A stretch of DNA of 5,483 nt from Candidatus Microgenomates bacterium (lineage in GTDB: Bacteria > Patescibacteriota > Microgenomatia > UBA1400 > PJMF01), in contig WFTH01000092.1 of NCBI GenBank assembly GCA_015485595.1, positions 1-5,483 of the forward strand. Direction: 5' to 3'. The notes beneath the pieces were generated by a model. That model made no database searches and was not told the DNA's origin. It was given only the letters and a program-made list of their open reading frames with translations. The position numbers were made by a program, and so were the translations under genes. This document shows positions 1 to 4,460 of the stretch, one piece after another. Each line of letters begins with the position of its first letter. Positions within the stretch are counted from its first letter, which is position 1.

Positions 1-60
1 CGCTTGCGGCAACCCCGACGCTTCCGTTAGTGCTTCGCATCCAAGTATCAAGCTCGTTGA
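1..60 (-). repeat. Partial copy of dispersed palindromic element, cut by window edge
   Basis: This segment shares an exact 17-mer (bases 27-43, TTAGTGCTTCGCATCCA) with 3102-3118 inside fmt. On both sides of the 17-mer the two copies stay alignable, with differences that are almost all C/T or A/G transitions plus one 1-bp length change. The mini-hairpin TGC-TTC-GCA (31-39) is present in both. Bases 41-60 correspond to one outer arm of the complete fmt copy; the opposite arm would lie left of base 1. By analogy, the window begins inside the central stem. No protein gene is convincing here, although frames on both strands are open for a short way. Confidence 0.6.
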
Positions 61-84
61 TTATGTTAATAATTAATTTACCAA

Positions 85-138
85 ACTCGAAATTCGAAAC
101 AATTTCGTCATTTGAATATTCGTGATTCGTTATTTAAT
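85..138. repeat. Degenerate AT-rich 7-bp repeats (ATTCGNN type)
   Basis: Non-coding stretch with loosely repeated heptads: ATTCGAA at 92-98 after a near copy at 85-91, then ATTCGTG (118-124), ATTCGTT (125-131) and ATTTAAT (132-138), with diverged units between. Related ATTTCGA/ATTTAAA units occur at 2384-2397. No gene or promoter is evident. The rest of 1-242 apart from the listed repeats shows nothing recognisable. Confidence 0.4.
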
Positions 139-178
139 TTAGCTTTGTTTGGCAGATTGATAATTGACTCTTGTTTGT

Positions 179-194
179 TCCGCCAGCTGGCGGA
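179..194. repeat. Perfect 16-bp palindrome
   Basis: TCCGCCAGCTGGCGGA is a perfect palindrome, GC-rich within an AT-rich spacer. It lies 48 nt beyond the pgk stop codon. It could fold at the 3' end of pgk mRNA, but no T-run follows on the pgk strand (the next bases are ACAAACAAG), so it is not a standard intrinsic terminator. It may instead be a dispersed repeat or a protein site. Confidence 0.5.
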
Positions 195-230
195 TTGTCT
201 AATTTGGTACATTGGTTATTAATTACCATT

Positions 231-258
231 CACTTTTCACTCTTAACTTTTAACTAAC
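231..258. repeat. Short 7-bp repeat array overlapping the pgk 3' end
   Basis: Four in-phase heptads of the form (C/A)ACTTTT can be read: CACTTTT (231-237), CACTCTT (238-244), AACTTTT (245-251) and AACTAAC (252-258). The array runs across the pgk stop codon (243-245), so the last few residues of the kinase and its stop are written in repeat sequence. Confidence 0.4.
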
Positions 259-1508
259 AACGGTTTCACTCCCGGTAGCATCTTTCCTGCCAAAAACTCC
301 AGTGCCGCCCCGCCAGCAGCCGAGACATAGTCAAATCGTCCCTCAAGTTCAAAAGCATCTACTGCCGCTAAAGTGTCACCTCCTCCGATCACAGTGTAAG
401 CAGGTGTTTTAGCTATGGCTTGAGCAATCTCGCGGGTGCCGTCAGCAAAAGCCTGGTTCTCAAACACCCCCATCGGCCCGTTCCAGAAAACTGTGCCGGC
501 GCTAAGAATAATCTCTTTGTAAAGCTTAATCGTTTTTGGACCAATATCCAGGTACATCAGTTTGTCTGTTACTCTTTTGTTTCCGTTGGCTCCATAAAGC
601 TGAACCACATACCCTTCTTTGGCCTTAAGCTCGTCAGCTGCGATCACGTCGGTAGGGTAGATGATCTTGGGCAAGGGAATATAGCCGTCTTTTAAAAACC
701 GCTCGCGCTTGGTCTTTGAGATTAGATTTTTGGCAAAGTGAACGTAGTTGCCATTTTTTCCGTTAACAGTTGTTTTTTCTTGAAGATAAGAGTTAGCAGT
801 GTCATAGCCTTCAGCAGCCAAGAAGTTATTAGCCACCCCGCCGCCAACCAGAACAATGTTGGCTATCTGAGTTAAATGCTTAACCGCCGCCACCTTGTCC
901 GAGATCTTTGCGCCCCCGACCACGGTTACAAACGGTCGTTTAGGTTGAGAGATAAGCTTATAAAGTTCACTCACCTCCTCGTTAAAACCAAAGCCGGCAT
1001 AAGCGGGAAGGTGATTGGGCAGGCTAACAATCGAGGCGTGTTTGCGATGAGCGGTGGAGAAGGCCTCGTTCACATAGACGTCGGCTAGTGCCGCCAGTTG
1101 CTTAGCAAACTCAGCCTTGTTTGCTTCTTCCTCAGAAAAAAACCTTAAGTTCTCGAGCATGATCACGCTTTTTTTAGGCGCGTTTTCTATGCAGTTCTTA
1201 ACCTTATCAAGATCAAGTTCACCACAGAAGATAACCGGCTGGTTAATAATGGTCTCAAGGCTTTTAGCGATCGGCTTAGTCGAGAGATCTGGCTCAAACT
1301 TACCATTTGGCCTGCCTAGGTGGGTGGCGATGATAACGGTGCTTTCTTGTTCGATCAAGAATCTTAAGGTTTTAAGACTGCGCTTGATTCGGGTGTCATC
1401 TACTACCGCTACATGATTACCGATTTTTTTAATCGGCACGTTATAGTCGGTCCTTAAAAGAACTCTTTTTTTTAAGACGTCTTTTGCTTGAGGAAGTCTA
1501 AGCTGCAT
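243..1508 (-). CDS. pgk: Phosphoglycerate kinase
   Basis: Phosphoglycerate kinase (EC 2.7.2.3) transfers phosphate between 1,3-bisphosphoglycerate and ADP, giving ATP in lower glycolysis; it is cytosolic. The 421-residue protein is slightly longer than the usual 390-415 and appears complete. Family motifs are all visible: RTDYNVP at 19-25 (signature of the N-terminal substrate domain), HLGRP at 63-67, ENLRFF at 119-124, NEAFSTAHRKHAS at 147-159, VVGGAKISDK at 196-205, FWNGPMGVFE at 341-350, IGGGDT at 374-379 (nucleotide-domain glycine loop) and SAAGGAALEFLAG at 397-409. The ATG at 1508 is chosen because it gives the normal N-terminus and has a GAGAAGG ribosome-binding site 6 nt upstream. It lies 105 bp downstream of the protease gene on the same strand but has its own promoter-like sequence. 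The final residues LVKS are encoded in a 7-bp repeat. The family call is secure. Confidence 0.97.
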   Translation of the reverse strand: MQLRLPQAKDVLKKRVLLRTDYNVPIKKIGNHVAVVDDTRIKRSLKTLRFLIEQESTVIIATHLGRPNGKFEPDLSTKPIAKSLETIINQPVIFCGELDLDKVKNCIENAPKKSVIMLENLRFFSEEEANKAEFAKQLAALADVYVNEAFSTAHRKHASIVSLPNHLPAYAGFGFNEEVSELYKLISQPKRPFVTVVGGAKISDKVAAVKHLTQIANIVLVGGGVANNFLAAEGYDTANSYLQEKTTVNGKNGNYVHFAKNLISKTKRERFLKDGYIPLPKIIYPTDVIAADELKAKEGYVVQLYGANGNKRVTDKLMYLDIGPKTIKLYKEIILSAGTVFWNGPMGVFENQAFADGTREIAQAIAKTPAYTVIGGGDTLAAVDAFELEGRFDYVSAAGGAALEFLAGKMLPGVKPLLVKS

Positions 1509-1512
1509 AGGT

Positions 1513-1536
1513 AACCTTCTCGCCTTATAGATTATA
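1513..1536 (-). promoter_or_regulatory. pgk -10 box and ribosome-binding site
   Basis: On the minus strand a consensus TATAAT lies at 1531-1536, 22 nt before the pgk ATG, followed by the Shine-Dalgarno-like GAGAAGG at 1513-1519. No good -35 box lies 16-18 bp upstream; TTGTCA is present but only 13 bp away. This is the clearest ribosome-binding site before any gene start in the window. An alternative, TTGACA (1595-1600) with TATTTT (1571-1576) at 18-bp spacing, would give a leader of roughly 55 nt. Confidence 0.5.
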
Positions 1537-1546
1537 GGTTATAAAT

Positions 1547-1564
1547 GTATGACAAAGTATGACA
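1547..1564. promoter_or_regulatory. Direct repeat GTATGACA x2 upstream of pgk
   Basis: Two exact copies of GTATGACA (1547-1554 and 1557-1564) are spaced by 10 bp, about one helical turn, just upstream of the pgk -10 box where an activator or repressor could bind. This is seen in the sequence; a regulatory role is only inferred, and two copies of an 8-mer may be chance in AT-rich DNA. Confidence 0.25.
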
Positions 1565-1581
1565 CTTTTAAAAATAACACA

Positions 1582-1602
1582 GCTTGAAAAAGGCTGTCAA
1601 GC
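1582..1602 (-). terminator. Possible weak terminator hairpin after the M50 protease gene
   Basis: A perfect 6-bp inverted repeat, GCTTGA/TCAAGC with a 9-nt loop, begins 11 nt after the protease stop codon. On the minus strand a T-rich tract (TTATTTTT) follows about 5 nt later. The stem is short and the T tract is displaced. The same bases contain the perfect -35 hexamer TTGACA (1595-1600), so the site may serve the pgk promoter instead. Confidence 0.3.
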
Positions 1603-1613
1603 GGTGGTTTTGG

Positions 1614-2246
1614 CTAGTTAAGTAGTAAAGTGGTTAAGGCTTGAATGATCGGGCTAATTAGCTTAGAGATAGCGGAGGCTCCCCCGACAGGAATAATCAA
1701 GGCAAGCAGGATAAACATGCCGTAACGGCGCATGACTTGGGCATACTCGTAGGCTAGCTCTTTAGGCAGAAAGGCTCTTAAGATCTTTTCTCCATCAAGG
1801 GGAAAGACCGGCACCAAGTTAAAGACAGCCAGCATCACGTTTAGAGCTACCACCTGATAAACTACAAACTTAACCAAGAGGGGGTCAAGCAGTCCAAAGA
1901 CATTAAGCTTATAAAGCAGACCAAAGCCAAAGGCTATAGCCAAGTTTGAAGCCGGTCCAGCAAAAGCGATCAAAGCGGTGTCTTTAATGGGATTTTTAAG
2001 GTTGTATGGATCGAAAACAACCGGTTTGCCCCAGCCAAAACCAACTAAGAATAGAGCTAAGGTGCCAAGCGGATCAAGGTGGGCTTTTGGGTTTAGGGTA
2101 ACTCGGCCTTGAGAACGTGGAGTCGGGTCTCCAAGCCTATCTGCTACCAGAGCATGAAAGAACTCATGAATACTTAGAGAAAGGACCAAGATTCCAGCGA
2201 TGATGGCAAACAGGATGGGGCTGGAAAAAGCGAGGCTAAAGAGCAT
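1614..2246 (-). CDS. Site-2-protease-like zinc metalloprotease (peptidase family M50)
   Basis: A polytopic intramembrane zinc protease of family M50 (S2P/SpoIVFB-like), expected to cleave membrane-embedded substrates such as anti-sigma factors or leftover signal peptides; the substrate here is unknown. The catalytic HExxH motif is HEFFH at 27-31, inside the first hydrophobic segment. It is followed by GRVTLNPKAHLDPLG (47-61) and GWGKPV (71-76), typical of the short bacterial form. AGPASNL (96-102) starts another hydrophobic segment. NLVPVFPLDG (143-152) is the conserved NxxPxxPLDG motif whose Asp151 is the third zinc ligand. A last hydrophobic helix covers about 177-195. At 210 residues it is the compact form without a PDZ domain. 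The ATG at 2246 has no Shine-Dalgarno sequence, but a TATAAA box lies 8 nt upstream, suggesting a leaderless transcript. pgk follows on the same strand. Confidence 0.93.
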   Translation of the reverse strand: MLFSLAFSSPILFAIIAGILVLSLSIHEFFHALVADRLGDPTPRSQGRVTLNPKAHLDPLGTLALFLVGFGWGKPVVFDPYNLKNPIKDTALIAFAGPASNLAIAFGFGLLYKLNVFGLLDPLLVKFVVYQVVALNVMLAVFNLVPVFPLDGEKILRAFLPKELAYEYAQVMRRYGMFILLALIIPVGGASAISKLISPIIQALTTLLLN

Positions 2247-2254
2247 AGGTATAG

Positions 2255-2260
2255 TTTATA
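2255..2260 (-). promoter_or_regulatory. -10 box of the M50 protease gene, leaderless type
   Basis: Minus-strand TATAAA lies only 8 nt before the ATG at 2246, so transcription should start at or within a few bases of the start codon. No purine-rich ribosome-binding site fits in the gap. No consensus -35 hexamer is seen; the -35 region is occupied by the 7-bp repeat array 2265-2320. Confidence 0.5.
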
Positions 2261-2264
2261 TGAT

Positions 2265-2320
2265 TAAGATAGAAGATGGAAGATGGAAGATGTTAGATAC
2301 TAGGCACTGGATACTGGATG
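2265..2320. repeat. 7-bp tandem array, copy A
   Basis: Eight in-phase heptads fit the pattern (C/G/T)(T/A)(A/G)GATR with some variants. Three exact GAAGATG units occupy 2272-2292; CTGGATA is at 2307-2313 and CTGGATG at 2314-2320. CTGGATA also recurs in the second array at 4357-4405. Both arrays are followed, 9-11 bp later, by TTGTCATTCTGA. The array begins 4 bp upstream of the protease -10 box. Confidence 0.6.
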
Positions 2321-2329
2321 GGAAGCATG

Positions 2330-2376
2330 TTGTCATTCTGAAAATTCAAGGCGAAGCCATGAAGTATTCAGAATCT
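2330..2376. repeat. Hairpin repeat TTGTCATTCTGA...AGAATCT, copy A
   Basis: An imperfect palindrome with nested arms: ATTCTGAA (2335-2342) pairs exactly with TTCAGAAT (2367-2374), TTCA (2345-2348) with TGAA (2360-2363), and GGC (2350-2352) with GCC (2356-2358) across a GAA loop, the tight GCGAAGC mini-hairpin. A second copy is at 4417-4460 with the same outer ends but a different interior. Repeats ending in GTCATTCTGA/AGAATCT are common intergenic elements in many bacterial genomes (recalled, not searched). It lies between divergent genes, so it does not look like a simple terminator. Confidence 0.65.
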
Positions 2377-2391
2377 CAACTAAATTTCGAA

Positions 2392-2420
2392 TTTAAAAAT
2401 TAGATTGTTTATGTTAGAAT
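2392..2420 (+). promoter_or_regulatory. rpmB promoter, extended -10, leaderless type
   Basis: TAGAAT at 2415-2420 is preceded by TG at 2412-2413, giving an extended -10 (TGnTAGAAT). TTTAAA at 2392-2397 is a possible weak -35 at exactly 17-bp spacing. The box ends 9 nt before the rpmB ATG at 2430, so the predicted start of transcription falls within a few bases of the start codon. No Shine-Dalgarno sequence is present (the gap is AACCTCTCT). Confidence 0.6.
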
Positions 2421-2429
2421 AACCTCTCT

Positions 2430-2642
2430 ATGAAGATTAAACTCAGATACCCACGTACCGCTCATATCGGCCACAAGGTTTCGCACGCCAAAAATAGAAG
2501 CAAAAGGCCGTTTCGTTACAACCTCCACACGGTTACGTTAATAGTTGATGGTCAACGCAAGAAGTTTCGCGTTCCCACCAAGGTTTTAAGGTTGCTTAAA
2601 AAACGTGGTCTTACCACTCACTATAAACCAGAGACAGCTTAA
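2430..2642 (+). CDS. rpmB: Large-subunit ribosomal protein bL28
   Basis: bL28 is a small basic protein of the 50S subunit. The 70 residues contain the family core: GHKVSHAKNRSKRPF at 14-28 corresponds to the conserved G-N-x-V-S-H-A-x-x-x-T-K-R-x-F, then NLHTVTLIVDGQRKKFRVPTK at about 31-51 and a C-terminal LRLLKKRGL helix. There are no cysteines, so this is the zinc-free type, and the usual N-terminal Cys position is not Cys. The start is fixed by an in-frame TAG at 2415-2417, with no alternative start between it and the ATG. It is the only plus-strand gene in the window, has its own extended -10 promoter and lacks a ribosome-binding site. It converges on fmt with only 5 bp between stop codons. 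Confidence 0.93.
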   Translation: MKIKLRYPRTAHIGHKVSHAKNRSKRPFRYNLHTVTLIVDGQRKKFRVPTKVLRLLKKRGLTTHYKPETA

Positions 2643-2647
2643 TTTTT

Positions 2648-3754
2648 TTAAAGATCTAGGATTACGTTTTTAACTTGGTTAAATAAAGCTGGTTGCTGGC
2701 CTTCGATTTGAACTTTTTCTAGGACTAGTTGGTTGTTTCTAATTTTTGCTGAAAAAAGCTTCATGCGCTTTAGGCCTTTTTTTGTCGGTACTTTGGTCCA
2801 GAGTGTGGGCCAGGGGTAAAGAGCGCGCGTAGCGCGAGCGACATAGGTAGCCAGGGCGATTTTTTTTGGAAAGTAATCGATTAAACTGACAAAGAGATAG
2901 GGAAGCTTATCTGTTTGGTGGGTGGCGTCTGCCATTAAAGCTTTTATGTCAGACCAGTAGATAAAACCGTCGTCTTTGTCTAGTTTGCGGGCTAAAGGCG
3001 TGGGGGAGTTAAGTGGTTGAGGTATGAGTTTAGTGAGTCTGACACCTGTCTGCTGTGCAAATTCTCGGTTGGGTTCTAATGATTGTAACCCAACACTCTC
3101 ATTAGTGCTTCGCATCCAGATGTCAGACTCACTATCTTTTGCAGACCTCCTCAGCAGAGGATTTTTAAAATTTGTTCGGCTGATTACATCTAGATCTTTT
3201 ATCGAATTAAACACCTCTCCCACTTTTTCACTGGCTAAGTCAAAAGCATGTTCGTAGTAGTCACGACTAGTCCAGCTTGGGTCAACTTGAAATTCAAAGT
3301 TCTTAATAATCGGCCCTTGATCCAGCTTTTCGTTCATGACTATAAAGCTCACCGCCGAGGTTTTGGCCCCGCTTAAGATCACAAACTGACCGGGACTGCT
3401 GCTTCGCCACTCAGGCAGTCTAGACGGATGGACGTTAACTGGTGCGACTTTTGGCAGATCAAGTAGCCACTTTGGGACTAGGTAACCAAAGTCAGCCACC
3501 AGCAAGATGTCTGGTTTCTCTTGACTTAAAACCTCAGCTTTTACACTTGAGAGCTTGGGTTGATGGATTAGAATGGAGGAGATGTCATTGTCAAGAGCCC
3601 ATTGATGCAAGGGGTTTTTAGTCAAGACTTTTTTTCTGCCTAGAGGCTTTGGGGCAGGGGTTAAGACCCAACTTACCTGGACAGTATCATCATTAAGGAG
3701 TGCTTGAGCCAGTTTGGTCGTGTTTGTGGTTGAGCCAACCAGAGCAACCTTCAT
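2648..3754 (-). CDS. fmt: Methionyl-tRNA formyltransferase carrying an in-frame palindromic insert
   Basis: Fmt (EC 2.1.2.9) formylates Met-tRNA(fMet) with 10-formyl-tetrahydrofolate for translation initiation; cytosolic. The catalytic Asn-His-Asp triad is visible as N107 and H109 in NVHPSRLPEWRSSSPGQ (107-123) and D145 in NEKLDQGP (141-148). The C-terminal tRNA-binding domain starts near TPLARKLDKDDGFIYW (252-267), with RALYPWPTLW at 310-319 matching the family R-A-x-N-P-W-P motif. The protein has 368 residues against about 315 in E. coli. Much of the excess is residues ~185-243, lying exactly in the linker between the two domains; residues 207-242 of it are encoded by a near-perfect palindrome. 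Reading frame and catalytic residues are intact, so the enzyme is probably functional. The ATG at 3754 lies 1 nt after the def stop codon, with AGAGAGG 7 nt upstream. Confidence 0.92.
   Translation of the reverse strand: MKVALVGSTTNTTKLAQALLNDDTVQVSWVLTPAPKPLGRKKVLTKNPLHQWALDNDISSILIHQPKLSSVKAEVLSQEKPDILLVADFGYLVPKWLLDLPKVAPVNVHPSRLPEWRSSSPGQFVILSGAKTSAVSFIVMNEKLDQGPIIKNFEFQVDPSWTSRDYYEHAFDLASEKVGEVFNSIKDLDVISRTNFKNPLLRRSAKDSESDIWMRSTNESVGLQSLEPNREFAQQTGVRLTKLIPQPLNSPTPLARKLDKDDGFIYWSDIKALMADATHQTDKLPYLFVSLIDYFPKKIALATYVARATRALYPWPTLWTKVPTKKGLKRMKLFSAKIRNNQLVLEKVQIEGQQPALFNQVKNVILDL
3031..3134 (-). repeat. Protein-coding palindromic element inside fmt
   Basis: A 104-bp inverted repeat. The outer arms 3031-3048 (TAGTGAGTCTGACACCTG on the plus strand) and 3117-3134 match at 17 of 18 positions. 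Between them lie three further hairpins in near-symmetric order: TGC-TGT-GCA (3051-3059), GTTGGGTT/AACCCAAC (3068-3075 with 3087-3094), and TGC-TTC-GCA (3106-3114). Each small hairpin sits 2 nt from the outer stem, so the whole can be drawn as a four-way cloverleaf. It encodes Fmt residues 207-242 without a stop. A related copy is at 1-60. An adjacent small hairpin, TCCTC-agca-GAGGA (3148-3161), may belong to the same insertion. No transposase is in the window. Confidence 0.8.
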
Positions 3755-3755
3755 A

Positions 3756-4334
3756 CTAAAACCTCTCTAGCTCACTTTTATCTATCTCTTCCCACTTGCC
3801 GAAACGATTTTCTTTATAGACCGGCAGGTCGTACTTTAAGGAGTAGTCGGTAAACAAGATGCCATCCAGGTGATCAACCTCATGCTGGATCACACGCGCG
3901 GCAAAGTTTTTAAACCTGGCTTCTTTTTTAACTAGTTCATCACCTTTTAGCTCGTACCACAAAAGCTCGATCCACTCGGCGCGGGGAACGGGTCCGTAAA
4001 GACTGGGCATAGAAAGACAGCCTTCTTCACGCACCTCCTTGTCATCGGCCGTCTCACCGAGAATTAACTTGGCCGAACGATTAGTAATGACCGGATTAAT
4101 GTAGTGTTTAATCTGCTCTGGGTTTAGAGCTTGGTTTTCATCTGGTAGTTGAGTGGCAAAGATACGCCAAGTCTTATCTACTTGAGGAGCAGCCAGGCCA
4201 ACACCACGTGGGTTTTTGGTGTTAGCTAGAGTCTGAGTTAGGTTTTTTATAAACTTCGTTAGTTTTTTATCTACCTTGACTACCTCCTTGGCTTTAAGAC
4301 GCAGTGTTTGGTGAGGGACGGTAATGATCTGCAT
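3756..4334 (-). CDS. def: Peptide deformylase
   Basis: Peptide deformylase (EC 3.5.1.88) is a metal hydrolase that removes the N-formyl group from nascent proteins at the ribosome exit. All three family motifs are present: motif I GVGLAAPQ at 44-51, motif II EEGCLS at 103-108 with metal ligand C106, and motif III QHEVDH at 150-155 with H151 and H155 as ligands and E152 as catalytic base. The length of 192 residues is normal, with a short charged C-terminal extension after residue 160. It heads a def-fmt pair (1-nt gap), the classic arrangement for making and removing formyl groups in step. The ATG at 4334 has no Shine-Dalgarno site, but a consensus TATAAT ends 6 nt upstream, suggesting a leaderless message for this first gene of the pair. 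Confidence 0.97.
   Translation of the reverse strand: MQIITVPHQTLRLKAKEVVKVDKKLTKFIKNLTQTLANTKNPRGVGLAAPQVDKTWRIFATQLPDENQALNPEQIKHYINPVITNRSAKLILGETADDKEVREEGCLSMPSLYGPVPRAEWIELLWYELKGDELVKKEARFKNFAARVIQHEVDHLDGILFTDYSLKYDLPVYKENRFGKWEEIDKSELERF
3762..3768 (-). promoter_or_regulatory. Ribosome-binding site of fmt within the def 3' end
   Basis: AGAGAGG on the minus strand lies in the last codons of def, 7 nt before the fmt ATG. With the def TAG stop and fmt ATG separated by one base, fmt is expected to be translated by coupling from the def message. It contrasts with the SD-less starts of def, rpmB and the protease gene. Confidence 0.55.
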
Positions 4335-4340
4335 GGGGAC

Positions 4341-4346
4341 ATTATA
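4341..4346 (-). promoter_or_regulatory. def -10 box, leaderless type
   Basis: A perfect TATAAT on the minus strand ends 6 nt (GTCCCC) before the def ATG at 4334. Transcription would start about at the start codon. No ribosome-binding site can fit. The position where a -35 would lie (about 4363-4369) is inside the 7-bp repeat array and does not match TTGACA. Confidence 0.6.
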
Positions 4347-4356
4347 CTATGGTTAA

Positions 4357-4405
4357 CTAGATGCTAGATACTGGATACTAGATACTGGATACTAGATACT
4401 GAATT
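4357..4405. repeat. 7-bp tandem array, copy B
   Basis: Seven in-phase heptads of consensus CTRGATR. CTAGATA and CTGGATA alternate from 4364 to 4398, so a 14-bp super-unit repeats exactly twice (4364-4377 and 4378-4391); a slightly diverged unit comes at the right end. It starts 10 bp upstream of the def -10 box and is followed 11 bp later by the hairpin repeat, the same order as at 2265-2376. Confidence 0.75.
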
Positions 4406-4416
4406 TAGATTGGCAT

Positions 4417-4460
4417 TGTCATTCTGAACACCCGAGCGTAGCGTGGGGGTTTTAGAATCT
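4417..4460. repeat. Hairpin repeat TTGTCATTCTGA...AGAATCT, copy B
   Basis: The outer ends TTGTCATTCTGA and AGAATCT match copy A at 2330-2376, while the interior (GAGCGTAGCG core between a C-run at 4431-4433 and a G-run at 4445-4449) differs. The arms ATTCTGAACACCC (4421-4433) and GGGGTTTTAGAAT (4446-4458) pair with a few mismatches. The right arm overlaps the end of the TPR-protein gene, whose last codons AGA TTC TAA are repeat sequence. It may act as the 3' hairpin of that transcript, but no T tract follows on the minus strand. Confidence 0.65.

Noticed and set aside
1..137. Short open frames at the left edge on both strands
   Set aside because: They run through the palindromic and heptad repeats, lack convincing starts and resemble no protein family; open frames are expected by chance in such repeats.
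2200..2403. 67-codon plus-strand ORF
   Set aside because: It begins inside the protease gene on the opposite strand and ends in the heptad and hairpin repeats; no ribosome-binding site or family resemblance.
2605..2649. GTGGT-CTT-ACCAC hairpin followed by a T7 run as an rpmB terminator
   Set aside because: The stem is only 5 bp, lies within coding sequence, and the T run begins about 26 nt after it, too far for intrinsic termination.
2824..2836. CGCGC-GTA-GCGCG inverted repeat in fmt
   Set aside because: It encodes the expected ARATRA residues before the family ALYPWP motif and is best explained by Arg/Ala codons, although it resembles the GAGCGTAGCG core of the hairpin repeat.
3024..3257. 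77-codon plus-strand ORF across the fmt palindrome
   Set aside because: It is antisense to fmt and follows from the palindrome lacking stops in several frames; the opposite strand has clear Fmt motifs on both sides.
4357..4405. CRISPR array
   Set aside because: Units are 7 bp with no spacers; this is a simple tandem repeat.
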